The notes below the pieces were generated by a model. That model was not told where the DNA came from. It saw only the letters and a list, made by a program, of their open reading frames with translations, and ran no database searches. Below, piece after piece: positions 50,979 through 60,480 of a stretch of DNA of 64,000 nucleotides. This stretch comes from Nocardioides daejeonensis (lineage in GTDB: Bacteria > Actinomycetota > Actinomycetes > Propionibacteriales > Nocardioidaceae): NCBI RefSeq assembly GCF_003194585.1, contig NZ_QHKZ01000003.1:248001-312000 (forward strand), given 5' to 3'. Each line of letters opens with the position of its first letter. Position 1 is the stretch's first letter. The translations under genes were made by a program, and so were the position numbers.

Positions 50979-52078
50979 GGGGTGAGCGGGAGTACCGCCC
51001 GCACGCAGAAGCCGCCGCCCGTGGCCGGTCCGGCCGTGAACGCACCGCCCACCGCCGTGACCCGCGACCGCATGCCCGACAGACCCATGCCCTCATCGTG
51101 CCCCATCGCACCGACCCCGTCATCGGTGATGGTGATGCTCATCCGGCCGTCCTGCTGACCGATCTCCACGGTCGCGGTGCGAGCGGCTGCATGCCGTAGC
51201 ACGTTGGTCAGCGACTCCTGGACCACCGCATAGGCGACCGCGCCGACCTCCTCGCCGGCCACCGGAGGCTCGCCGACCACCCGCACCTCGACGCCCGCCG
51301 AGCGCATCCGAGCGACCAGCGCACCGAGGTCGGAGAGTCCACGACGCGGCGCGCGGGGAGCCGCCTCACCGGTGAGCTGGGAGAGCTCGCTGCGCAAGGC
51401 GGTCAGTGCCTCTCTGCTTGTCTCGCGGATGGCCGTCAGGGCGTCACGAACCGCCTCGGTGTCGCGATCCAGCACATGCAGCCCGACGCCCGCCTGCATG
51501 GCGATCACTGCGAGCCCGTGTCCGACGCCGTCGTGCAGGTCCTGTGCCATCCGCAGCCGCTCCTCAGCGGCGACCCGGGAGACCCGGTCGCGCCCGGCGG
51601 CGCGTCCGTGACGCACCGACGTCCCGATGGCGGTGGCCGCGGCCACCAGGGCACCCACGCCGATCGACTGCCAGGTGCCGATCACCAGCTCGTCCCAGCG
51701 CAGGCCACGGACCAGCAGGCCCAGCCACAGCAGTACGGCAGCGGCCAACAGCGCCGGGAGCCAGACCCGGACAGGACGGCGCAACGCCAGCAGGAAGGCG
51801 GCGACGATCAACACGAAGAAGATCGGCCCGTTCTCTCCGCCGAGGGCGAAGTAGCCGCCGCACAGCGCACCGGTCACCACCAGGACCGCGGGCTGCCTGT
51901 CGATCGCCACGAGCGTGGCGGCGGCAAGCAGCGCGCACGCCACCGCAGCGACCCGGGCGCCGTAGCCGGCGTCGTACTGCCCCTCGCCTGCGAGGTTGGT
52001 GCCGACGGAGCCGGCCCCGATGATGACCATGACGGGGAGCAGCCACCAGCGCTTCGCGATCCATACGTTCTTCTGCAT
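50975..52078 (-). CDS. Membrane sensor histidine kinase (HisKA_3)
   Basis: A 367-residue kinase. About five or six N-terminal membrane helices with almost no extracellular loop precede the HisKA_3 motif RLRMAQDLHDGVGHGLAVIAMQAG and an HATPase domain with QESLTNVLRHA and ITDDGVG...GLSGMRSR. Such kinases usually sense membrane-embedded signals, often envelope-active compounds exported by the neighbouring ABC system. The ATG at 52078 has TAGCGT ending 7 nt upstream (leaderless); a GTG at 52108 is the alternative. It forms an operon with the response regulator. Confidence 0.9.
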   Translation of the reverse strand: MQKNVWIAKRWWLLPVMVIIGAGSVGTNLAGEGQYDAGYGARVAAVACALLAAATLVAIDRQPAVLVVTGALCGGYFALGGENGPIFFVLIVAAFLLALRRPVRVWLPALLAAAVLLWLGLLVRGLRWDELVIGTWQSIGVGALVAAATAIGTSVRHGRAAGRDRVSRVAAEERLRMAQDLHDGVGHGLAVIAMQAGVGLHVLDRDTEAVRDALTAIRETSREALTALRSELSQLTGEAAPRAPRRGLSDLGALVARMRSAGVEVRVVGEPPVAGEEVGAVAYAVVQESLTNVLRHAAARTATVEIGQQDGRMSITITDDGVGAMGHDEGMGLSGMRSRVTAVGGAFTAGPATGGGFCVRAVLPLTP

Positions 52079-52130
52079 GCCCTCGACGCTAGGCCGTCGG
52101 GCGCTCACAGGAGTACGGCGACGAGCGACT

Positions 52131-52158
52131 TCCTCCTACGCGATCCTGCGTAGGAGGA
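52131..52158. promoter_or_regulatory. Inverted-repeat operator in the two-component/ABC divergent promoter
   Basis: Arms TCCTCCTACGC and GCGTAGGAGGA are perfectly complementary across 11 bp with a 6-nt centre. It sits between the divergent kinase (start 52078) and ABC ATPase (start 52211) genes, where a dimeric NarL-type regulator should bind. Confidence 0.75.
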
Positions 52159-52210
52159 CGCCTCTCACCGACGGATGCACGGGCGCGCGGTCGGCGGCAG
52201 TCTCGGCGAC

Positions 52211-53137
52211 ATGAACGAGAACGTGGTGCAGACCCACGCACTGACCAAGAGGTACGGCGCCCGGCTGGCCGTCGACCGTGTCGACCTCACGGTCCGACGC
52301 GGGGAGGTCTACGGGTTCCTGGGTCCCAACGGCGCCGGCAAGACGACGACCCTGCGCATGCTGCTCGGCCTGGTCCGAGCAACCTCGGGCACCGCCCACG
52401 TGCTGGGTCGGACGGCAGGGAGTCCCGGGGTCACCGCGAAGGTCGGCGCGCTGATCGAGGGCCCGGGCTTCTATCCGTATCTCTCCGGGCGCGACAACCT
52501 GCGGGTGATGGCGCGCTACCGACAGCTTCCGGAGACCGAGGTGGACGCGGCACTCGAACGGGTCGACCTCAGCGACCGCGGTGACGACCGGTTCCGGTCC
52601 TACTCGCTCGGCATGAAGCAGCGACTCGGTGTCGCCTCGGCGCTCCTGGGAGCGCCGGAGCTGGTCGTGCTCGACGAGCCCACGAACGGGCTCGACCCTG
52701 CCGGGATGGCCGACATGCGATCCCTGATCGTCGCGTTGGCCCGTGGTGGCCAGACGGTGCTGCTCTCCAGCCACCTCCTCGACGAGGTCGAGGAGATCTG
52801 CGACCGGGTCGGCGTGATCAGTCGGGGCCGGCTGCTGCGTGAGGCCCCGGTGCAGGAGCTGCGTGGCGACTCGCGGCTCAGCGTGCTCGGTTCCCCGCTC
52901 GACATCACGCTGGCGGTGGCGATGCGGCTCGGCGGGGAGGACGGCGTCCGGCTGGACGGAGACCGCGTCGAGCTCGACCTCCCGAACGCTGCAACACCTG
53001 CCCTGGTCCGTGCCCTGGTCTCCGCAGGAGTCGACGTCCAGGAGGTACGCCGCACCGAACGCAGCCTCGAGGACGTGTTCTTCGAGATGACAGAGCCACG
53101 CTCCGGAGCACACCGACAGTTGGAGGAGACGTCATGA
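52211..53137 (+). CDS. ABC transporter ATP-binding protein (exporter type)
   Basis: A 308-residue ATPase: Walker A GPNGAGKTTTLRMLLG, Q-loop VGALIEGPGFYPYLSG, signature SYSLGMKQRLG, Walker B LVVLDEPTNGLDPAG and switch His in LSSHLLDEVEEICD. The C-terminal 90-residue extension is typical of bacitracin/lantibiotic-type exporters (BcrA-like). The stop overlaps the permease start by four bases. Divergent from a two-component system, it resembles antimicrobial-responsive export loci. Substrate unknown. Confidence 0.93.
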   Translation: MNENVVQTHALTKRYGARLAVDRVDLTVRRGEVYGFLGPNGAGKTTTLRMLLGLVRATSGTAHVLGRTAGSPGVTAKVGALIEGPGFYPYLSGRDNLRVMARYRQLPETEVDAALERVDLSDRGDDRFRSYSLGMKQRLGVASALLGAPELVVLDEPTNGLDPAGMADMRSLIVALARGGQTVLLSSHLLDEVEEICDRVGVISRGRLLREAPVQELRGDSRLSVLGSPLDITLAVAMRLGGEDGVRLDGDRVELDLPNAATPALVRALVSAGVDVQEVRRTERSLEDVFFEMTEPRSGAHRQLEETS

Positions 53138-53988
53138 GCACCCTGATCGCCTGCACCCGGGCCGAGCTCCTGCGGTTGCGTCGCTGGCCTGCGGTCTGGG
53201 TGACCGTCGGCGCATGGCTGGCGCTGAGCCTGATGTTCGGCTACCTGTTCAACCTGCTCGCCTACACGAGCGGCGACACCAGCTTCGCCAACGAGGGCAG
53301 CACGCGTACGGCGCTCCTGGCCGAGATGATGCCGGCCAACGTGCCACACGTCTTCGTGCAGGGCATGCCGATGTTCGGTGGCGCCCTGCTCATGGTGCTG
53401 GGCGCGATCGTGGCCGGCAACGGCTACGGCTGGGGCACCTGGAAGACCATCTACACCCAGGGGCCCTCCCGCACGGCCGTCACGGGTGGCTCGATCACCG
53501 CCCTCACCATGTTCGTGGTCGGGATCCTGGTGGTCTCCTTCGCCTTCGACCTGGCCTGTGCCCTGGCGATCGCGGCGGCCGAGTCCCAGCCGCTCGTCTG
53601 GCCGTCCCTGAGCGCGGTCCTGGAGGCGTTCGGCGCCGGGTTCCTGGTGCTGGAGATGTGGACGCTCGCCGGCTACCTGCTCGGCACCCTTGCCCGTGGG
53701 CCCGCGCTCTCCGTCGGTCTCGGACTGGTCTGGGCACTGGTGGTGGAGAACCTGCTGCGTGGTGTGGGCACCCTGCTGGGCCCGGTCGAGGCAGCGACCG
53801 CCGTGCTGCCCGGTACCGCTGCGGGCTCCTTGATCGGCGCGCTGGTCGGCGTCGATCAAGGCGGCGACAGCACGCCCGGGGTCCTGGACGCGATCTCCGG
53901 CACCCAAGCCGGCTGGACCGTGCTCGCCTACGTCGTGGTCCTGCCGGCCCTCGCGCTGTGGCTGGTACGCCGGCGCGACGTCGCCTGA
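53134..53988 (+). CDS. ABC-2 type permease
   Basis: A 284-residue membrane protein with six hydrophobic segments and a large extracytoplasmic loop after the first (LAYTSGDTSFANEGSTRTALLAEMMPANVPH). GTWKTIYTQGPSRTAVTGGS is an amphipathic coupling segment seen in ABC-2 permeases. It is translationally coupled to the ATPase and would form the membrane half of the exporter. Only one permease is encoded, so it presumably works as a homodimer. Confidence 0.88.
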   Translation: MSTLIACTRAELLRLRRWPAVWVTVGAWLALSLMFGYLFNLLAYTSGDTSFANEGSTRTALLAEMMPANVPHVFVQGMPMFGGALLMVLGAIVAGNGYGWGTWKTIYTQGPSRTAVTGGSITALTMFVVGILVVSFAFDLACALAIAAAESQPLVWPSLSAVLEAFGAGFLVLEMWTLAGYLLGTLARGPALSVGLGLVWALVVENLLRGVGTLLGPVEAATAVLPGTAAGSLIGALVGVDQGGDSTPGVLDAISGTQAGWTVLAYVVVLPALALWLVRRRDVA

Positions 53989-53997
53989 ACCGGATCC

Positions 53998-54522
53998 CTA
54001 CGAGCTCGACGCAGACGCGCCGGCGTCCGGTCGCAGCGCCTTGGCGAAGCACCTCGACAAGGGCGAGTCGCGGTAGTGACCGAAGCCGGGCACCGGTCGG
54101 TAGCCGGAGGACTCGTAGAGTGCGATCGCCTCCGGCTGCCGGGTGCCGGTCTCCAGGACGAGCACCGCCGCGCCGGCCTCGGCGGCCGTGCGCTCCAGGT
54201 GGGCGAGCATCCGGCGTGAGAGCCCTCGGCGCCGCGCAGCTGGGACGACGTACATCCGCTTGACCTCCGCAGTCGCGGTCGAGCCCAGAGCGCTCACCCC
54301 ACTGCGACGCCACGCCCCCGTGGCCACCGGCACGCCCTCCAGGCTGCCGACGAAGAAGGCGCCCTGCGGCACCTCGAACTCCGCCACGTCGACGGGCGAG
54401 TCGTCCGGGCCACCGTAACGCTCGACGTACTCCGCCTGGACCGCAGCTACCAGCGTCACCGCATCAGGATGGTCGATCGCGACGCGCTCGATGGTCCAGC
54501 GCTGCTCCTCGGCGCGCGACAT
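53998..54522 (-). CDS. GNAT-family N-acetyltransferase
   Basis: A 174-residue protein with the acetyl-CoA-binding strand-loop-helix VKRMYVVPAARRRGLSRRMLAHLERTAAEAG (Q/RxxGxG/A type), then LVLETGTRQPEAIALYESSGY. This is the classic GNAT core; the substrate amine is unknown. Its ATG overlaps the stop of the small L12-like gene by one base (TGATG), so the two are coupled. Confidence 0.88.
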   Translation of the reverse strand: MSRAEEQRWTIERVAIDHPDAVTLVAAVQAEYVERYGGPDDSPVDVAEFEVPQGAFFVGSLEGVPVATGAWRRSGVSALGSTATAEVKRMYVVPAARRRGLSRRMLAHLERTAAEAGAAVLVLETGTRQPEAIALYESSGYRPVPGFGHYRDSPLSRCFAKALRPDAGASASSS

Positions 54523-54809
54523 CAGAGCCGTTCGACAGCTTCCTTGGCCTCCTTGAGGCCGAGCCCCGTCAACTCGCGGTAGAGCTTGATCGCATGGATC
54601 AGCTTCCCCTGCTGCTTCAACGCCATCACCTCGGTGAGGTCCGGGCCGCCCGGTGCGGAGGAGCTCCCCGCCGCGGCGGTCGAGCCACCTGCGTAGCCGC
54701 CGCCCTGCTGCAGGCTCAGGGCCGCCACCGTGCGCTCCAACTGCTCCACCCTGCGCGCCAGCCGCTCGAACTCGTCGCGCGAGACTTCGCCTCCACTGAA
54801 GATCCCCAT
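54522..54809 (-). CDS. Small protein with coiled coil and bL12 C-terminal-like motif
   Basis: A 95-residue protein. Residues about 9-34 (SRDEFERLARRVEQLERTVAALS) form a short coiled coil, a Gly/Ser/Ala linker follows, and the end (VMALKQQGKLIHAIKLYRELTGLGLKEAKEAVERL) closely resembles helices of the ribosomal protein bL12 C-terminal domain, in particular GLKEAKxxVE. It is not L12 itself, lacking the N-terminal dimerisation domain. It could bind translation GTPases, but that is inference. It is coupled to the downstream acetyltransferase gene. Confidence 0.75.
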   Translation of the reverse strand: MGIFSGGEVSRDEFERLARRVEQLERTVAALSLQQGGGYAGGSTAAAGSSSAPGGPDLTEVMALKQQGKLIHAIKLYRELTGLGLKEAKEAVERL

Positions 54810-54922
54810 CCACCCAACCTACCCAGTCTCCCGGTACGCCGCCTCCGATCGGGTGGCTGCCTGCGGCCCTGCGGTGGTCTGCGGCGGCCTGTCCTTCACC
54901 TGGACGTACGGCGCGGGTGCCG

Positions 54923-55360
54923 TCAGGCCAACGGCTGGCCACAGGCGTCGCAGAAGCGTGCCTCCGCGTCGTTGCGCACCCCGCACGCCCGGCAGAAGGG
55001 TCCGGTCTTCTCCGCTCCGGATGCGTCACCCTGGAGGTAGGCGAGCGACTCCTTCAGGACCGGCATCGCCTCACCGGCGCCGTACCGGAGCACCGTACCG
55101 CCGAAGCCCGCAGCCAGCAGGGGCCGGCCGATCGCCAGGCAGATGATCCCGGCGAAGACACCCAGGAACCAGTAGACGGGCGTGGGGAGGCCCTCCTGCT
55201 CGAACGGGTCGGCGTCACCGGAGACCTCCAGGAAGCCGGTCACGACGAACCCGATGAATCCACCGACGAAGAGGACCGCGCCGAGCGTGGTGAGGATCAG
55301 GCCCGCGACCCGCGAGCCGGAGCGGATCTGGGCCTGACGGGGCAGCCCGGGCTGCGTCAT
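54923..55360 (-). CDS. Two-helix membrane protein with C-terminal zinc ribbon
   Basis: A 145-residue protein. ATG at 55360 follows AAGGAG. Two membrane helices (LILTTLGAVLFVGGFIGFVV and WFLGVFAGIICLAIGRPLLAAGF) are followed by a cytoplasmic segment and a double CxxC zinc ribbon (FCRACGVRNDAEARFCDACGQ) at the C-terminus. No enzyme motif is visible. It is divergent from serC. Confidence 0.75.
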   Translation of the reverse strand: MTQPGLPRQAQIRSGSRVAGLILTTLGAVLFVGGFIGFVVTGFLEVSGDADPFEQEGLPTPVYWFLGVFAGIICLAIGRPLLAAGFGGTVLRYGAGEAMPVLKESLAYLQGDASGAEKTGPFCRACGVRNDAEARFCDACGQPLA

Positions 55361-55402
55361 GCGGACTCCTTGGGGTGGGGTGGGAGGTGGATGCCAGAAT
55401 AG

Positions 55403-56578
<1,176 letters not shown>

Positions 56579-56610
56579 CCTACTGGCCCGTCTTCAGCGC
56601 GTAGCAGCAC

Positions 56611-56663
56611 TGTGCCGCGCTGCACTGTCACCTGATGACAGTGCAGCGCGGCACAGCGCTTTT
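56611..56663 (+). terminator. Strong intrinsic terminator of serC
   Basis: Perfect 20-bp arms (56611-56630 and 56636-56655, beginning TGTGCCGCGC) close a 5-nt loop CCTGA and are followed by GCGCTTTT. This is the most conventional intrinsic terminator in the window. From 56664 to 56862 I see no gene or further structure. Confidence 0.88.
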
Positions 56664-56862
56664 CGCGATCGCTTACTGCTCGGCTGATGCTCGGAACTCG
56701 GCGACTGTCTCAATGCCTGCGACGACTGCCCCCGGCTCTACAGCCAGCCTCCACGCCCACCTTTCGCTCAGTGCGACGCCCAGACTCACGGCGAGGTTCC
56801 CGCCACGCGAGCGTCTTCGGGCACCAGAAGAGCGCAGGCACGTCCGGCCGCGCGCGATCTGC

Positions 56863-57168
56863 TCAGAGCAGGGTGATCCCCACGGTGCAGGGGCTCCCCT
56901 CGTCGAGTCCCTGCGCGGTGCGCACCTGCTTCTTGACCGGCAGCACGTAGGTCTTCTGCTCGGCGCTGGGAAAGAGGGAGGTCTGCCAGCGGCTACTGCC
57001 GATCACGACCTCGACGCGCACGCTGCCGAACCCCGGTCCAGGGACGCGGCTCGCCTCGATCTCATCTGCCAGGTCGAAGGGCAGGCTGATGAAGTACCAG
57101 GCGCCCGGCCGTCCCTCCTTGTCCAGCCATCGCCACAGCGTGGCCGTGAACTCGTGACCGGCGCTCAT
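56863..57168 (-). CDS. DUF1905 domain protein
   Basis: A 101-residue protein. ATLWRWLDKEGRPGAWYFISLPFDLADEIEA, then SVRVEVVIGSSRWQTSLFPSAEQKTYVLPVKKQVRTAQGL, is the compact beta-barrel DUF1905 pattern. Its biochemical role is unknown. The ATG at 57168 overlaps the upstream stop by four bases, so it is the last gene of a coupled operon starting at the NUDIX gene. Confidence 0.88.
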   Translation of the reverse strand: MSAGHEFTATLWRWLDKEGRPGAWYFISLPFDLADEIEASRVPGPGFGSVRVEVVIGSSRWQTSLFPSAEQKTYVLPVKKQVRTAQGLDEGSPCTVGITLL

Positions 57169-58148
57169 CGAGGACGCAGCGATCGCACCAGTGCCACCAA
57201 CGCGATCACGCCCAGGCCAGTGCCCAGGAGCCACGGCCACCGGTCGGGCTCCGAGTCACTGGAGCTGGAATCCGCGTCCCGACTCTCGGCAGGATCGCCC
57301 GGAGCAGCGTCCTCGTCGGTCTCCTCAGGATTCGACGAGGCGCCACCGAGCAGCTCGGCCGGCAGTGTCACCCGGAGCACGTCGGAGCGCACCCCCTCCG
57401 AGCTCAGGAAGACCCCGCCCTCGGGATCCACGGCGATCCCCTCGCCCTGCCGTTGAGGTGGCAAGCGGACGTCGCCCAGCTCCTGGTAGTCGTCCGCCGC
57501 CAGCACGACGGCGCGTCCGTAGTTGCGCACGACGATCCGGGAGCCGTCCGGCCAGAACGCGGCGTCGGTGATCAGTCCCGGGGCGTCGGCGACCGCCTCG
57601 AGCCGGTTCGGCTGTGTCGGGTCGAGGCGTTTGGGCGCCAGGTAGACGGTGCCGCCCAGCACTGCCTTGCTGAACACGACGAGACGCCCGGTGCGCGGGT
57701 CGGCGGCCAACGCCTCGGCGTCCCGCGGGCCGTCCGGATAGACCAGCTCGTAGGAGTCGCCCGGCACTGTCCGGTCGCCCTCGCCGAACGGCACCCGGGT
57801 GACCGTCACCGTTTCGCGACGACCGAGGTTGTCGCCGATGTCGCCGACCCACACCTCGTCGGCGCCGGCCGGGGCCAGAGCCTCGATGTCGACAGGCTCG
57901 GCGTCCCAGGTAGTGGTGCCGACGGTGCGCCCGGTGCGGCGGTCCACCGTGAAGATGCGCGCGCGGTCACCCGAGTCGTTGACCGTCACGGCGAACCGCT
58001 CGGTCATCACCAGGCCACTGGACTCGATGATGTCGGGGTCGGTGAAGGTGAGCTCAACCTCTCCGGGCGCCGCGGCAGGCGCCACCAGCAGGGCGATCGT
58101 CAGGGGCGCGACCAGGGCGGCAGCTCCGAGGGCCACGTCACGCCTCAT
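57165..58148 (-). CDS. Secreted, membrane-anchored beta-propeller-like protein
   Basis: A 327-residue protein with an N-terminal export signal (ALGAAALVAPLTIALLVAPAAA), a repeat-rich beta domain (SSGLVMTERFAVTVNDSGDRARIFTVD, WVGDIGDNLGRRE, DAEALAADPRTGRLVVFSK, GEGIAVDPEGGVFLSSEG) typical of propellers of the phytase-esterase-like group, then an acidic linker and a C-terminal helix (WLLGTGLGVIALVALV). No catalytic residues can be assigned. Its start lies 11 nt inside the methyltransferase gene and its stop overlaps the DUF1905 start. Confidence 0.78.
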   Translation of the reverse strand: MRRDVALGAAALVAPLTIALLVAPAAAPGEVELTFTDPDIIESSGLVMTERFAVTVNDSGDRARIFTVDRRTGRTVGTTTWDAEPVDIEALAPAGADEVWVGDIGDNLGRRETVTVTRVPFGEGDRTVPGDSYELVYPDGPRDAEALAADPRTGRLVVFSKAVLGGTVYLAPKRLDPTQPNRLEAVADAPGLITDAAFWPDGSRIVVRNYGRAVVLAADDYQELGDVRLPPQRQGEGIAVDPEGGVFLSSEGVRSDVLRVTLPAELLGGASSNPEETDEDAAPGDPAESRDADSSSSDSEPDRWPWLLGTGLGVIALVALVRSLRPR

Positions 58149-59355
58149 CGAGCAGCACGGCCAACCGCGGCCGGATCGCCCAGCTCTCCACGAGGTCGGT
58201 GTACTCCTTGCGGGCACTGCCGCCACTGACCCGCTTGCCCGCGCGCACCGCACGGACCAGGGTGTTGCGCGGCGTGTGCTGGCTCTCGACGAACTCCACC
58301 ACGTCGACCTTGTAGCCCTGCAAGCGCAGCAGGGCCGCGCGGATCGCGTCGGTCATCGTGTCGGCGAACCGTTCCCTGAGGATGCCGTGCCGCGTCACCA
58401 TCGCGTACGGCGCCGGGGTCGGCGTACGCCGCATCTGGGCCGCGAGGTCGTGGTGGCAGCACGGGGCCGCGAGCACGAGCGGTGCTTCCCACCCCACAGC
58501 GCGGGCCAACGCGTCGTCGGTCGCGGTGTCGCAGGCATGGAGGGCCAGCACCACTTCGGGCGCCGGATCAAGCACGACGTCCCCGATCCCACCCACCACG
58601 AAGCTGGTCTCGCCGGCAAGGCCGAGCGATGCCGCCACCTCGCCGTTGTGCCGGGCGGACTGCTCCTTCACGTCGACCCCGGTGAGATGCACCGGCAGTC
58701 CGCGGACATGGGAGAGATAGCGCTGGGCAGCGAAGGTCAGGTAGGCGTTGCCGCAGCCCAGATCGACCAGGCGCAGGGGGTCGTCCGTCGTCGCCTTGCG
58801 CAGGTGCCCGCCCGCGATCGCCTCGCTGATCGCGGCGTCGAGCAACCGCAGGAACTCCTCGACCTGGCGATACTTCGCCTGCCGACTGGGCTTGATCCTG
58901 CCGTCGCGGTCGGAGATACCGAGCGCCACCAGCACCGGGTCGTCCTCGGGCAGTAGCCGGTTCTTGGGCAAGTCATGGGAGCGCTGCGGCTCCGCAGGCG
59001 CACTGCGCTCCGTGGTGTGCAGGAACGCCTCGTGCTTGCGGGTGACCTTCACCTGGTGCTGCTCGGTGGCCGTCTCGACGTGCCAGTTGGCGAACGGCTC
59101 GTCAAGCAGCGCGTCGACCGCGTCCCGGGCCGCGTCGCCCTGCGTGTGGTTGTGAGTGAAGGCCTGCGTCTCGTCGTACGCCGTCACCTGGAGATGGCGA
59201 CCGCCCTTGAGGTCGACCCAGCGCAGTTCCACGCGCCGCCAGGTGGTCTGCTGCCCCCGGATCCGGCCGGAGCCCACCGCACGTACCAAGGTGGCGTCGT
59301 CGAGGATCATCTGGCGGATCCGAGAGAGCACCCGCAGGACCGGCTCCGCGCCCAT
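58138..59355 (-). CDS. Class I SAM-dependent methyltransferase, PF13679-like
   Basis: A 405-residue protein. The SAM site is in LRLVDLGCGNAYLTFAAQRYL near residue 190. Downstream VLALHACDTATDDALARA and VLAAPCCHHDLAAQMR with paired Cys and His are diagnostic of the PF13679 (GSTCD/TRM13-like) group, often linked to RNA modification. The N-terminal 150 residues (ELRWVDLKGGRHLQVTAYDETQAFTHN) form an extra domain. The ATG overlaps the stop of a 27-residue membrane-peptide gene by one base. Target unknown. Confidence 0.85.
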   Translation of the reverse strand: MGAEPVLRVLSRIRQMILDDATLVRAVGSGRIRGQQTTWRRVELRWVDLKGGRHLQVTAYDETQAFTHNHTQGDAARDAVDALLDEPFANWHVETATEQHQVKVTRKHEAFLHTTERSAPAEPQRSHDLPKNRLLPEDDPVLVALGISDRDGRIKPSRQAKYRQVEEFLRLLDAAISEAIAGGHLRKATTDDPLRLVDLGCGNAYLTFAAQRYLSHVRGLPVHLTGVDVKEQSARHNGEVAASLGLAGETSFVVGGIGDVVLDPAPEVVLALHACDTATDDALARAVGWEAPLVLAAPCCHHDLAAQMRRTPTPAPYAMVTRHGILRERFADTMTDAIRAALLRLQGYKVDVVEFVESQHTPRNTLVRAVRAGKRVSGGSARKEYTDLVESWAIRPRLAVLLDEA

Positions 59356-59438
59356 CAGATCACCGCGGCCACGACGACGATCACGAGCAGGGCGATCAGC
59401 GCCAGCGGGATGATCAGGCGGCGGTGGCGGGGATTCAT
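59355..59438 (-). CDS. 27-residue membrane microprotein
   Basis: An open frame of 27 codons begins with ATG at 59438, 5 nt after the NUDIX stop, and ends in TGA overlapping the methyltransferase ATG (TGATG). The peptide is MNPRHRR followed by a 20-residue hydrophobic stretch of Leu, Ile, Val and Ala, a single-span membrane peptide with a positively charged inside end. The exact coupling on both sides argues that it is translated. Role unknown. Confidence 0.55.
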   Translation of the reverse strand: MNPRHRRLIIPLALIALLVIVVVAAVI

Positions 59439-59443
59439 GCAGC

Positions 59444-60337
59444 TCAGACTACCGGCGCCGCGAGCGCGTGCCGGACCACGTCGAGCACCGGGATCCGGCC
59501 CGTCTCGATGTCGGCGACCGGCACCCAGGCGACCTCGTCGGTCGTACCCTCCTGCTCCACCACCCGCGGCTCGGCGGTGGCCGGAAGGTCGACCGCATAG
59601 ACGAGATGGATGCCGTGGAAGTCCTCGAGACGTCCGCTGGGGGCGGTGCCCTCGAAGTGGACGTCGTGCACCGTGAGCAACTGCCCCACGACACCGCGCA
59701 CCCCGCACTCCTCCTGCAGCTCCCGCTCCAGCGCGCCGGCCGGCGACTCCCCGTGCTCGACGCCGCCGCCCGGCAGCGTCCAGCTCCCGCTGTGGTGGCC
59801 CAGAGCCGAGATCCGGGTGAGCAGGACACGATCGTCGCGGCGTACCAGTGCATAGGCGGCGACGCGCTGCAGTCGGTGCTTCACGTGGTCGGCGAGCGCC
59901 TCGGTGACCAGGCTGGTGACCGGGACCTTGCCGGCAAGGACCTCGGCAAGCGGGTGCCACGCGGCCTCGACCGTGGAACCGTCGACCTCGATCACGCGCG
60001 GCTCCGGCGCGTTGGGCGCCACCCAACCCTCGTACACGATGCGCAGCGCGTGGTAGTCCGAGCGGCCTCCGCGCCCCGGTTCGGCCGGGCCTGCCTTCGG
60101 GTTGTGCATCGAGTAGACGCGAGCGACGTCGCCGATGTGGGCGTCGAGCCCGGTCTCCTCCACGATCTCGCGCAGCACCGCGGCCCGCGGGTCCTCGCCG
60201 TGGTCGAGGCCGCCGCCCGGCAGGGTCCACAGCGGTGAGCGGGAGATCCGGGGCGCCAAGCGCGAGAGCAGGATCTCCGCATCCCGCAGGATCACGGCGT
60301 ACGCCGCCACCCGCTGCCGCTTCGGTACCCGTGCCAC
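59444..60337 (-). CDS. Tandem two-domain NUDIX hydrolase
   Basis: A 297-residue protein with two NUDIX domains in one chain. Box 1 runs from GGGLDHGEDPRAAVLRE into EETGL and box 2 from GGGVEHGESPAGALERE into EECGV; both keep the REx2EE metal-binding residues, so both may be active on nucleoside diphosphate derivatives. The domains are about 150 residues each and clearly related, pointing to internal duplication. TAGGAT ends 6 nt before the GTG start (leaderless). It is the first gene of a five-gene coupled operon. Confidence 0.88.
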   Translation of the reverse strand: MARVPKRQRVAAYAVILRDAEILLSRLAPRISRSPLWTLPGGGLDHGEDPRAAVLREIVEETGLDAHIGDVARVYSMHNPKAGPAEPGRGGRSDYHALRIVYEGWVAPNAPEPRVIEVDGSTVEAAWHPLAEVLAGKVPVTSLVTEALADHVKHRLQRVAAYALVRRDDRVLLTRISALGHHSGSWTLPGGGVEHGESPAGALERELQEECGVRGVVGQLLTVHDVHFEGTAPSGRLEDFHGIHLVYAVDLPATAEPRVVEQEGTTDEVAWVPVADIETGRIPVLDVVRHALAAPVV

Positions 60338-60480
60338 GCACCGATCCTAGAGGTTGGGTAGGGGCGGGGTGGCCAGCCGGCTCCCGCGGAGCGGTGCTGC
60401 TGTCGAGAGACGGCCTCCCGACGCTTGTGAAGCGACAGCAACCCCGCGGGACAACCAGGCGGCGGCTACCGTGGAGCGAC

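Noticed and set aside
53998..55029. A 343-codon frame joining the GNAT gene to upstream sequence
   Set aside because: The upstream part is another frame of the L12-like gene. The GNAT ATG at 54522 is coupled to that gene's stop.
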